From NCBI RefSeq assembly GCF_902167145.1, contig NC_050097.1, positions 139,773,982 through 139,837,981 of the forward strand: a DNA stretch of 64,000 nucleotides. The letters are read 5' to 3'. Shown here in pieces: positions 34,301 through 45,240 of this stretch (position 1 is the stretch's first letter; the number at the start of each line of letters is the position of its first letter). Both the position numbers and the translations under genes were made by a program. Source of the stretch: Zea mays. Its lineage: Eukaryota; Streptophyta; Magnoliopsida; Poales; Poaceae. Under the pieces are notes generated by a model, which was not told the DNA's origin, did not search any database, and saw only the letters and a program-made list of their open reading frames with translations.

Positions 34301-35049
34301 GGAGGCCATGTCCGGGGCCACCCCCGGAGATCGCAGAAGGCGCACCGGATACCTCTGCATCCGCTGCGGCCGGCGGAGACCTGCCCCCAGAGACCGCCGA
34401 AGGCGCGCCTGATGCCCCCGCAGCCGCTGCGCCGAGCGCTGAAGATCCTGCGACGGTGGCGGCGGAGGCGACGGCGGAGGCAACGGTGGAGGCAACGGCG
34501 GAGGCTCCGCAGGTGGCGTAGTGGGTGTAGATAGTTAGGGAATTTTGGATATGTTGCTGAATTTTGGTTGCTGCGCAGGTTCAAGATTTTGGGCCTGCGC
34601 ACGCAACCGCCACTACTAAATTTTTGGCGGCTTCGACCGCGGATGGTGGTAATGAATGTGGTGGATCTGCATCTGAGTTTTCTGATTTTGCTGACTCTGG
34701 GAGCTCGGTTGAGTGGACTGAGGAGTCGTCGGAGGAGGACTTGGACTACTTTGCGGCCTTGGATGTGGCTGCGGCGGAGGCTTCACCGCACGCCGCGGAC
34801 ACAGAAGATGTGTCTGGTCCTAGCACCGGGCGCCGGCGACGAAGGGCGGTTGCGAAGCGTAGAGTTAGTGGGGCGGAGGGGGGTCGGCTTCGAGTGAGTA
34901 GGGCTGGCCGGCAGGAACTGTTGTCTTTGCCGGCCGCCGTGAGTACAGGTGAAGGGGAACTGCGAAGTCTTTTTGCGGGTGAGGAGCTTAGGATAATGTT
35001 ATTTAATTATAGGGAGATGGGAATTATTCCTATGGTTGAGCCGATGTAG
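31390..35049 (+). pseudogene. Five-exon antisense gene of the Tat element (Transposase_28-type N-terminus)
   Basis: Exons are 31390-33106, 33157-33341, 33401-34147, 34227-34512 and 34579-35049. All introns are GT-AG and the phases agree. The natural product would be about 1,130 residues. The N-terminal block (GELVVFEAFFAAGLRLPAHR, then LSKYVWATTSYGGRPSVEVF) is the 'putative gypsy-type transposon' family (Pfam Transposase_28). A basic Ala/Pro-rich linker follows, then a long coiled coil in exon 3 (VERLQTQHADAVREK, RAEQLQERLIALESRVERAE), a Glu/Ala-rich exon 4 and an acidic exon 5 (EWTEESSEEDLDYFAALD). Breaks: TAG at 32350, 33563, 33641 and 33785, TAA at 32521, and one extra C in exon 4 (286 nt instead of 285). 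Start uncertain: the frame is open back to 31312. Antisense ORFs are known in Tat elements; the function is unknown. Confidence 0.75.
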
Positions 35050-35230
35050 AGTGTGGTGCCCTTGCTTGTATATGTGTAAAGGCTTGTATGATGAGGTTGT
35101 GTGCCCTCGCTTGTCTATGCCTGTGAAGGCGTTGTGTACTTGGTCTGGTGTGTTTTGTTATGCTGTGCTGGTGCGCGTATAGTCGGTCTTGGCGCGGACG
35201 GTTTGATGTTGTCGTTTCTGCTTTTGTTGT

Positions 35231-35590
35231 GCTAGTCCGGCTGCACCCTTAGGCGTCTTCTGCACGGATAGTCTTCGTGGTAGACTTCGGTTTCTTTGCA
35301 TTTGTTGTGCTAGTCCGGCTGCACCCTTAGGCGACTTCTGCGCGGATAGTCTTCGCGGTAGACTTCGGTTTTTTCGCACTTGTTGTGCTAGTCCGGCTGC
35401 ACCCTTAGGCGACTTCTACGCGTATAGTCTTCGCGGTAGACTTTGGTTTTTTCGCACTTGTTGTGCTAGTCCGGCTGCACCCTTAGGCGTCTTCTGCACG
35501 GATAGTCTTCGCGGTAGACTTCGGTTTCTTCGCACTTGTTGTGCTAGTCCGGCTGCACCCTTAGGCGACTTCTGCGCGGATTTGTCGCAC
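35231..35590. repeat. 78-bp minisatellite between convergent 3' ends
   Basis: The phrase GCTAGTCCGGCTGCACCC recurs at 35231, 35309, 35387, 35465 and 35543, an exact 78-bp period over about 4.6 units. It lies between the stop of the antisense gene (35049) and the end of pol (35812). Because 78 is divisible by three, the minus strand stays open as a 26-residue repeat (SLPRRLSAQKSPKGAAGLAQ type). That is probably incidental. Confidence 0.95.
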
Positions 35591-35811
35591 GCGAGGGTGG
35601 CTAGCGCTTAGCCTCGCGGTGACCTCGTATTGGTCGAATGTCGAAGACCGTCGTCGCGGTCTGTTTTCGACGCATGTTTTTGCGGGGGATTTTTCACACA
35701 TATATTACATGGCTCCGCCTCGTTAAAAACCTCACCCCCTGGGAGGAAAAGAGTGCGGGCTGGTATAAGATTGTTTTTGCGAATTACAAGGGCGCAATCA
35801 GCCCTGATGAG

Positions 35812-38800
35812 TCAAACAAAAAATTTGCGGAGGTTGTCGATGTTCCAGGAGTGCTCCAGGTCTTCGCCGTTTGGCATTGTGAGCCTGTAAGTGCTGGGGG
35901 AAGCTTTCGTCTTGACTATAAAGGGGACCTCCCACTTGGGCTCCAGCTTGCCCCTGGACTCTGTCCGAGTTGTTCGGACGAGTATGAGTTCCCCTTCGCT
36001 GAATTCCCTCGGGATGACTGCGTGGTCGCGCCATGCTTTTGTCTGGGCTTGGTATTTGTTTAGGGCCTGCAGGGCGAAGACTCGGTCTCCGTCAATGAGA
36101 TCCTTTGAAGTTGGCTCGTCCACGTCGGGAACGGCTGATGGAACTGTTCGCGGGGACCCATGTTTTATTTCTTGTGGGGTCATGGCCTCCGATCCGTATA
36201 GAAGGCGGAAAGGAGTAAACCCGGTCGCCCTGCATTCAGTCGTGTTCAGTGCCCAGACTGCCTCGGGTAACAAATCGGTCCATCTGCCCTTTTTTCATCG
36301 AGGAGCATCTTTTTGACAGCTGTGAAGATTTTCCCATTGGCGCGTTCCACAACTCCGTTGGACTGCGGATGATAGACTGAGGCGAAGGCAAGCTTGGTGC
36401 CAATGGAGAAGCAAAAATCCTTGAAGTCTTGGCTGTCAAACTGCTTGCCGTTGTCAACTGTTAGTTCAGACGGTACTCCGAAGCGGCAAACGATATTTTG
36501 CCAAAATAATTTCTGGGCAGTTTTGGACGTTATTGTGGAAACAGCCCTTGCCTCGATCCATTTGGTGAAGTACTCGACAGCGACGAAGGCGAACTTAAGG
36601 TTCCCCTGAGCAGTGGGCAGGGGCCCGCCAATGTCCAGGCCCTAGCGCTGGAGAGGCCATGTGTGGGCGATCAGCTTTGTATACTGCGAGGGGCTGCCTG
36701 ACCGAGGAGAAAACTTCTAGCAGGCTACGCAGGACCTTGTGACCCGATTTGCGGCGCAGATCATTGCGGGCCAGTAAAAACCTTGGCGGATCACCTTAGC
36801 AGCTAGGGCCCTTGGCCCTATGTGTGAGCCGCACGTGCCACTGTGGACTTCGCGTAGGATCTGGATGCCTTCGGTTTCGGTGACGCACTTAAGCATTGGC
36901 TGACTGACCCCTTTCTTGTATAGTTGGCCTTCAATCAGTGCGAAGTCCCGGCTTCGATGTCTGAGGCGCTTGGCCTCGCTGATGTCGGTTGGATGATAGT
37001 ACCCCTGTAGGAACAGGGTTATTGGTGCTCGCCAGTCTTCGGTCATGATTAGGTTGACTATGCGGTGGCCCTCGCTGTCATTAGTTATTTGGAGCCCTTC
37101 GGGGCTCCGGACGACTGGCGTGCCGATGATGTGAAAGAACACGTCGGAGGGCAAGGACTCGCCCCTGGCGGCGGCCTTGGCCAATGCGTCGGCCTCTTCA
37201 TTCTTGGCCCGATCCACATGCTGCAGGGTGAATCCCTTGAATTGTCTCTCGAGACTTCGGATGGCCGCGAGGTATTGCATAAGTGCGGGGTCCTTTGTTG
37301 CATAGTCTTTCTCGACCTGGCCGGCAACTACCTTGGAGTCTGTTTTGATGATGCAGGTGGTGACTCCGAGGGCTCTTAGCTTGCGGAGGCCGAGGATGAC
37401 TGCTTCATATTCTGCTATATTATTAGTGCATCTGTCGGATTCCAGAGCGAAGCTGAGGCGTGCTGCATATCTGTGCTTGACCCCGGCTGGTGAGGTGATG
37501 ACTGCAGCGGCGCCTGCCCCCGCATGGCACCATGCGCCGTCGCAATGAATTGTCCAAACCTTTTCTGCGGACGGGTCTGGCTGTGTTATTGGCCCAGTCC
37601 AGTCGACGACGAAGTCTGCCAGGACTTGTGACTTGATGGCTGTCCTGGGCTCGAAGCTGATGTGGTAGCCGGATAGTTCGGCTGCCCACTTGGCAATCCT
37701 CACCGATGCCTCCGGGTTTCTGAACAATTCGCCGAGTCCCCTGTCTGAGGTGACTCGGACCTTGAATGCTTCGAAGTAGTGGTGCAGTTTGCACGAAGAC
37801 ATAACGACTGCGTAGGCAATCTTCTCCAGCTCTGTCATGTTGCACTTGGACGGTGTCAGTACTTCGGAGACATAGTAAACAGGGCACTGTCTGACCACGC
37901 CCTCAACTGTCTGCTCCTGCACTAGTGCCGCACTGACCGCATGCGGCGAAGCCGCGACGTAGAGCAGTAGGGGGAGCGAGGAGTCGGGGCTTGTGAGGAC
38001 GGCCAACTCCGACAAGTACTGTTTTAGTGAGGCGAAGGCCGCTGCTTGCTCTGGTCCCCAGGCGAAGTCTTTTGCACCGCGGAGTGTTTTGAGGAAGGGG
38101 AGACTTCGCTCAGCGGACCTGGAGATGAATCTGTTGAGAGCGGCCAATCTGCCTGTCAGGCGCTAGACGTCCCTGGCGGACTGCGGAGGCGTCATGTTTA
38201 CGATGGCCTGGATCTTGGTTGGGTTGGCCTCGATGCCGCGGTGTGATACCAGGTAACCCAATATTTTGCCTTGGCGAACGCCGAAGACGCACTTTTCCGG
38301 GTTAAGGCGGAGTCGTGCGTCTCGCATGTTCGCGAATGTCTCGGCGAGGTCGGCGAGATGGTCCTCCTTGCTCCTGCTGGCGACGATGATGTCGTCCACA
38401 TATGTGAATATATTTCTGCCAACTTGCCCTTCGAGCACTGTTTTGGTAAGCCTGGAGAAGGTGGACCCGGCGTTCTTGAGTCCCTCCGGCATTCTGATGA
38501 AGCAATATGTGCTGAAGGGTGTTATAAAGCTGGTGCTAGCCTTGTCTTCGTCTTTCATGTATATCTGGTGGTAACCGGAGAAGCAGTCGAGGAGAGACAT
38601 GACCTCGCATCCGGCCGCGCTATCGACTATTTTGTCGATCCGCGGCAACAGGAAATTGCCCTTTGGGCAGGCCTTGTTAAGACTGGTGAAGTCGATGCAC
38701 ATTCGCCACTTCCCGCTTTTTTTCTGTACCATTACAACATTGGAGAGCCACGTAGGATAAGCCACGGGCTCGATGAATTTGGCTTCCAGGAGGCGGTGCA

Positions 38801-39071
38801 CCTACGCCTTGGCGGCCTCTGTCTTCTCGTCGGACATTTTGCGAAGCCTCTGCTTTTTTGGTCGCACCGAAGGGTCAATTCCCAAGCTGTGCTCAATTAT
38901 GGATCGGCTGACTCCGACCAGATCGAGGGCAGACCAGGCGAAGACATCCTTATTCTTGTTTAGGCAGCAGAGGAGTTTCTCCTCTTCATGCGAAGTGAGG
39001 TCTTCGCTGATAGTGACTGTCTGCTTGGGTGTGGCCTGATCAAGGGGGACAGTCTTGGTCCCGTCGTTGCT
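35812..39071 (-). pseudogene. Tat pol: RT, two RNase H domains, integrase; broken
   Basis: Read from 39071 on the minus strand: a linker, then RT (about 38800-38200) with FTYVDDIIVAS. The first RNase H follows (about 38100-37880), then a second, archaeal-type RNase H (about 37565-37150) with CDGA, NNIAEYEAV, KTDSK and NEEADALA. The integrase has its zinc finger (VHSGTCGSHIG...CVAC, near 36840-36720), the core with VDNGKQF and HPQSNGVVERANGK, and a C-terminal part ending RKFFV. Stops are TAG at 39072, 38802, 38163, 36717 and 36642. A 1-nt deletion in an A run (plus strand T run near 36290-36295) shifts frame within the integrase. The dual RNase H is diagnostic of the Tat lineage. Confidence 0.9.
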
Positions 39072-40806
39072 CTACAGCTGTGCCTTGTCGTGCTGCTTAT
39101 TGGTTGGGCTGGCGGGCGCGGGGACCTCGCGCTGTGCCGTGAGGCAGTGCACGTTTCTCTGACCGGGCACGAAGTCCCGCTCTATGTTGCGCGCAGTCTG
39201 TTGATTGTCGTAGACCGTAATGACGCCTAACGGACCTGGTATCTTCATACATAGGTACAGTCCGTGAATGGCTGCTTCGAACTTATTGATGGAGCCCCGG
39301 CCCATGATGGCATTGTATGGATATACCATATCCACGATATCAAAGGTTACTTGCTCACTTCGGGCATTGGGTGCTACACCGAAGGAGAGAGGCAGCTCTA
39401 TTTTTTCGACAGAAAAGGTGCCCTTGCCGCCGAAGCCATACAACGGGTTGTCCGAAGGCTTGAGCAGGTTGTGGCTTATGCCCATGCGATCGAAGGCGTG
39501 GAGGAAGATGATGTCCGCCTGACTGCCATTGTCAACTAGGACTTTGTGCAGGTCCCAGCCTGCCACGCTGCAATTGATAACCATGGCGTCGCAGTGGGGG
39601 GCGCTGCGTAGGTCGACGTCTCGTGCATCGAAGGTTAATGGTATGTGGGACCACTTTGTCTGCACGACTGGGCCGGTGACGGCGACGTGGTTGATGCTGC
39701 GGTACTGGTCCCGCTTCTGCCGCTTTGTGTCGAAGTCAGTGCTGGACCCCCCAGTTATCATGTGAATGACTCCGCGATATGGCTGATCGGTGAAGTCTTC
39801 CTGCTTTGGAGCATGGGGGATGTTTTGATGTTGTTGGTGTGGTGGTGGGGGTGGGGGAGGTACGATTTGTACTTCCGGATGGTGTTGGTAAGCGTGGTGC
39901 GGTGGATGCGGAGCGGGGGCGTGGATATATGGTGGAGGGGGTTGCTGGTAAGTGTGTGCGACAACTGTGGGGTTGTCGGCAGGCTGCGCCCGTGCCATCC
40001 TATCTCTGGTGGCCTTCGTTTCTGGGCAGTCTTTGGTTTGGTGGGCGCGGTCCTCGCCATGGAAGAGGCAGTAGAATCGGCGCGGCGGCTGCGCCCGCCC
40101 CCGACCCCTACCGCGAGTTCCGTTTCCGCAGCCCTGGGGGGGATATTCCTGGCGACGAGGGGCGTCAGCAGCGGGGTGCTGGTTGGCGATATTGTGCACT
40201 TGTTGTTGATTGCGGCCGTCTCGACCGGAGTCCGGCTGCGGAGTCCTCGTCCACGTGCGGCTGGACTGTGGGGCATCTTTTGGCTTCCTTTGGGACTCAA
40301 CCTTGCGCTGGTGGAGCTCTTCGGATTTGGCGTACTTTTCAAACAGCTGATATAATTCCTGGAGGTTCTTGGGCGGATCTCTGATGCAGTGGCTGTAAAG
40401 GACGCCGACACGAAGGCCACTAATAGCGTAGTGGATAGCCATCTGATCATCGACTGAGGGCAGCTGTGACTTGAGTGTTAGGAATTTGCGGTAATACTCC
40501 CGCAGAGTCTCCTTTTCCAGCTGCTTGCAGAGCGAGAGTTCGGCCAAGGCGTCGGTATCTGGGCGGTACCCTTGGAAGTTGAGCAGGAACTTGTCCCTGA
40601 GGCTTCTCCAGGAATCGATGGACAGTGGAGGCAATCTGGTGAACCAGGTGAGAGCTGGGCCCTCTAGGGCGATGATGAAAGACTTCGCCATTGTGGCGTC
40701 GTCCCCTCCAGAAGATGCAACGGCGACCTGATAACTCATTATGTATTGCGCCGGGTCGGTGCTGCCGTTGTACTTGGGATAGGTCCCTGCTCGGAGGTTA
40801 GTTGGC
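39072..40806 (-). pseudogene. Tat gag with protease, N-terminus cut off
   Basis: The minus-strand frame runs from the insertion at 40806 (LRAGTYPKYNGSTDPAQYIM) through the gag core (ALTWFTRLPPLSIDSWRSLR, EKETLREYYRKFLTLKSQLP). A Tat-type finger FYCLFHGEDRAHQTKDC, a Pro/His-rich linker and the protease site LVDNGSQADIIFLHAF follow. It stays open to TAG at 39072 and then continues in the same frame into pol, so gag-pol was one frame. The N-terminal segment and 5' leader are missing because the element at 40807 inserted here. About 577 residues remain. Confidence 0.85.
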
Positions 40807-43800
40807 TGTAATATCCACTTTGTAAGAAAAGTCTAAAAAGAGAAATTTCATTCCTTTATATATTTGTGAGTCATCTATGTGCATCATCTCATGAGGACAC
40901 CCTACTTAACAAGAATAAATGGGTAACAAAAGACACTCAAATAACTTGTGCATCCTTTGGAGTTTTGTTTGCTTGTGCATTAAAATAATAACAATGATAA
41001 TTCTAGGAAAAAAATAATAACAATGACTTGAAATGAAGTTTGAACCCTAAATTGGAATTAGGGTTTTGAAAATAAGAAGAAGGAAGATGATATAAAAATA
41101 ATACAATTATATTTCTAAAATAGGTACCCTTAATTTCACAAAAATAATAGAGAATAAATTTGGCATAAATTCGAATTTAAATTCGAATTCAAATTAAACT
41201 TAGAAAAACAGAAAAGAAAATAAAAAGGAAAAGAAACTCATTTGGGCTGCCGTAGCTCAATTGGGCCCATTAAGCCTTTCCCTCCACGCAGCCCAGCTCC
41301 CACCGCGGCGTCGACAGGCGGGACCGCCTTGTCAGCTGCACGACCCAAGCCCAGTTTCTTCTCGCCGTGCTCTGGCTGACACGCGGGCCCAGGAAACCAG
41401 CCGATTGACACAAGCGCCGCGCGGCCCACTCTGTCACTTCCGCGTGGGACCCGCTGGTCTGCACGAGCTCCACCTCCGCGCGTCCATGGCGCTGAACGCA
41501 ACCACCTACGCGGAATTCCGGGTCGGCCAAGCTTGGACTCCGCCGCTATGCTATAAAACCGAGGCCGATCCCCCTAGCAACAGCTCCCATGGTTGCGCTG
41601 GTGGAGAAGCGCCTGTCACCCAGGAATTTCTCAACCGAAACCCACGACCACCGTCGACCGCACGCAACCGTGGATCGCCCGCCTGCGCGCATCATCTTCG
41701 GTATGGCTCCCTCAACGGCATTCGTTTTCGTACCCGCATCGTGTAAAGCCATATGGGTTAGAGATTGGGGCGCTTGAACCTTGGACTCGCCTCACCAGTG
41801 ATGTCCTCTGCCTAGGTTGTCGTTTGGCACTACCGTGAGCCGCCCTCTTCCGTATACCGTCAATTCCTTTGAGCATACACCTAAATTGGCTCGCTAGATA
41901 GGTTCGCTGAGTTGAGGTCTAGGTGTGGGAGGCGTTAATTGGATTTTGGTACACCGTGCAGCTCGGCGGCCGTCGCCGGCGATGTCCGCCACCGCGGGCG
42001 GTGTTATTGGCCGCGCCTGGCCACCGGGTGGGGAAGAAGCCCTTCTGTCCGTTGGATCTAGCGTGTGCGGCTCTGATTAGATAGGAGATACCCTTTCGCG
42101 TCGAGTTGATTTGGTCCGTTCATTTGGATCGGACGGGTGGAAACAAACCTAGGGTAATAAAATCCTCCCTGTCACTTTTGCATCCAACGGTTCTCTTTGC
42201 GTACCGCTTCGAGATCACGCCGATCTAATCCAGACCCTAGATCTGAGATCAGATGGCCAGAATACCACCGTACCCCTTCGCAATGGCAATTCACTAAAGA
42301 ATCCCTCTGCTTATCTAAAAACAACCTGCCATCCTCGCTAGTACCCCTCTGTGTCTTAGGAAAACTTATGTTGAGGCCCCTGAACTTTCTTATATTTGTG
42401 GCACAATCCAGAAGAGGGGAAAATCAGATTAAATGAATTAGAAAATACATTTTTAATAAAAAAACAAAGCTAGAACTTGTAAAATTCATAGGAATTCCAT
42501 TTTTAGACCAAATTGCTCCATTCCAGTTCCTAAAATTTTGTAATTTTATTCTCCATCATCTAGAGTCTCTGTTTCTACATGAAAACCGTAAGAAAATTAA
42601 TTTATCATTTAATTCTATTTCAAGCACATTAAATCTTAGGAAATTCATAACTTAAAATCTATAACTCCAAATTTAATGATTCCAGTCCCTGTGATCTTAT
42701 TTTAATGTCTAGTTTATTACTGTGTATTTTATTCACATGTTTGGTGCAATGTTAATTTTCGCTATACTATGTATGTATTGTGTTGATGCGAGTAGACGAG
42801 CAAGCCACTGTGGAATCTGAGGTTCAGCAAGTAGAAGTAGCCGAGCAGGAGCTCATTGAAGGCAAGTTGTGCCCTTGATCACTTCTTTTTACTCAGCCAT
42901 GTTCTGATTAATCACAATGATCTGCATAGGTTAATTTTGATGGGACCCAATAGGTTACCCTAGTTTGATTATCTTTATACCTTGTTACCACTGAACTTTT
43001 TGGGTAGTACTTGCTAGTGCTTTATGTGGTTTTGGGTATGAAGATACATTACTCATGATTATACTTTTGTTATCCGTTGTTATTTATCGTTCATGATAAG
43101 ATCATTATGTTAATTGGAACATGGAGCGACCACCCGAGAAAACAGTGCTACCACAAGGGTATAATGGGACGCCCTTGGCTGATTAATTAGGAAAGCTAGT
43201 GGAGGACTACCTTACCCGAAAGGGGCAAGGGCAGTAGGGGAGTGGTCAGTGTAGGGAGGCCCTCGGGATGATTTTGCTGCGATGGCGGTCATGCAAGGGA
43301 TTCCTGCATTGGAGCTTCCTATAAACTGTAGCGGGTTTTCTGAAGCTAGTGGAACTTTGTAAAGGCCTCGTAGTGTTACCCTACCTCGCCTCCTCGGTAG
43401 AGGTGTATGGGAAGTCGCGATCCCTTGGCAGATGGGTAACATGACTTGTGGGTAAAGATGTGCAACCTCTGCAGAGTGTAAAACTGGTATACTAGTCGTG
43501 CTCACGGTCATGAGCAGCTCGGACCCTCACATGATTAAATTATGAAACTTAAATTCAATTTGTCATATGCATTGCATCGCAGGTGATGTTGTTACTTCTG
43601 TTCTACTATTTAATTGGGTTGGTATTTACTTATACTTAGTAATTGCTAATAAAATTCTGACCAACTTTAAAAAGCAATGCTCAGCTCTAACCATCCTCTT
43701 TGGTAAGCCTTACACTTCACATGAACTCCCACCTTTGGCGAGTTCATTCACATTATTCCCCACAACTTGTTGAGCGATGAATGTATGTGAGCTCACTCTT

Positions 43801-44098
43801 GCTGTCTCACACCCCCCACAGGTCAAGAACAGGTACCGCAAGATGAGGCGCATGGAGGATGCTGCGATATGTTCGTGAGAGGTCTAGGTCGTCGTCTCCC
43901 AGTCAACTTTGGGTTGCTGGACCGTTGTCTCCATATAATGTAATTATTTATTTATTTTGTATAGAACTCCTGTTATATAGTAAAGATGTGACATTCGATC
44001 CTGTGCCATCATTCATCATATGTGTGAGACTTGGTCCCAGCACACCTGGTGATTATGTTCGCGCCCGGGTCTTGGTGCCCCGAAATCCGGGTGTGACA
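40807..44098 (+). repeat. 5' LTR of the LARD-like element
   Basis: 3292 bp, from TGTAATATCC to GGGTGTGACA. It has a TATA box CTATAAAACC at 41551-41560. A conserved block at about 43440-43510 (GTGCAACCTCTGCAGAGTGT) is shared, inverted, with the LTR at 25585-27944. ORFs inside it (for example 41261-41746 and, on the minus strand, 43212-43511) recur in the other LTR and have no domain. Confidence 0.92.
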
Positions 44099-44102
44099 GA
44101 AG

Positions 44103-44113
44103 TGGTATCAGAG
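44103..44113 (+). other. Primer binding site of the LARD-like element
   Basis: TGGTATCAGAG lies four bases after the LTR end and matches the plant initiator tRNA-Met site. Confidence 0.88.
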
Positions 44114-45240
44114 GAATGTTGACTGTAGGACGAAACCTAGATAAAACTGGACAACCATTATTTACTTACCTTTGCTACTCTAATCTTTTCTAAACTCTTC
44201 TTAACCTTTTCTCATCTATCTCCGCTTTACTCTAATTACTCTTACCTTCTCTTCTAAAGACAAAATGTGGATTTCACACTTTGAAATCCTGTGCCTAAAG
44301 TGACCTTTAGGAATAGGAGACCTACTCTTAGGAACAAAAACAAAACTATTTTTGTAGGTAACTATACTCTTGAATGTTTTGTTCTTATGATACTTGTTTG
44401 ATTTGGATCTTTGATTGAGTGTGATGAGTTGTGGAGTAATGTCCATAATTACATCTGCATATACACCTAGGCAAAAAAAATGTTTATGAGATAATTAAGA
44501 CAACCTAGATTATCCCCATTGGAATATATCTAGCTTAATAGATTCATCTTATTCTAAAAGATCTCATTCTAACCAATTCATCCTATCTTAGAAAAACTTT
44601 ATCTTATCTTTATGAATCTATCTTATCTTATCTCATCCTATTCTAACTACTTTACTTATCTTATTCTAAAGTAACAACCATGATCTAATTCCAAGGTAAT
44701 TAGATATTAACTAGTTTAATCTAGTTATATCCAATATAGTGTGAGTTACTTAATGTTGGTACAAAGGATAAGGCCATACTCCAAAATTCACTTAAGCCTA
44801 AATTGGTGACCTAGATCAACTCGGCCATACCCAACAACTTGACCTACATAACAGATCTATCTTAGCCTCTTGTCCCAAACCCGGATGGAGACACCAAAGA
44901 GTAAGAAGGAGGAGAACAACCTCGACATGGAACAATAGGAGTCAAATCAGATCTCGAGATGATTCAAGATTTACCACCTTGGATGAAGTCTTCCCTTACC
45001 AAGTTCTTCTTACCATCAGCTAACCTCACTTTGACCATCTCTCTTCTTACCTAACTGTGTGTCTAAACTAGAAGATACCCATGCATTTGTAAGTACTTGC
45101 TAAATTGTATTTAAAAAAAAGAGAGGGACTCTTAATCTTTGAATCAATTAGAAACTACAACCTCAATTACAAACCAATCTTGGTATAATCCTTTTTCTTA
45201 CAAATCTCGAGGACGAGATTCTTGTTAAGGGGCTAGGATT
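44114..45240. other. Non-coding interior of the LARD-like element
   Basis: 1.1 kb, rich in TCTTATCT and CTAATTACT pyrimidine words (44210-44680), with no frame above about 75 codons and no retroviral motif. It ends in the polypurine tract before the second LTR. Confidence 0.7.

Larger units (their letters stand above)
30545..40806 (-). mobile_element. Tat-lineage Gypsy element with antisense gene, copy 1 (5' end interrupted)
   Basis: Minus-strand element: 3' LTR at 30545-31018, gag-pol at 35812-40806, and a large antisense gene between them. The LTR ends are TGTTGG...CCAACA. Pol contains two RNase H domains, the second of archaeal type, which marks the Tat lineage (Grande, Cinful, Retand and Ogre relatives). 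The element inserted in a Copia gag (5-bp flank CTGAC at 30540-30544). Its gag N-terminus, leader and 5' LTR are separated from it by an insertion at 40807 and are not found in the window. One frameshift and five TAG codons interrupt gag-pol. Confidence 0.88.

Noticed and set aside
39645..40450. Long plus-strand and minus-strand frames overlapping Tat gag
   Set aside because: They are shadows of the gag frame in Pro/His-rich, GC-rich sequence.
41261..41746. 161-codon frame, repeated at 45694-46179
   Set aside because: It lies inside both LTRs across the TATA box and has no homology that I recognise.
43212..43511. 99-codon minus-strand frame, also fused to the end of Opie pol at 47645-47928
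   Set aside because: It is antisense LTR sequence. Its fusion to RT is produced by the deletion joint and is not a new domain.
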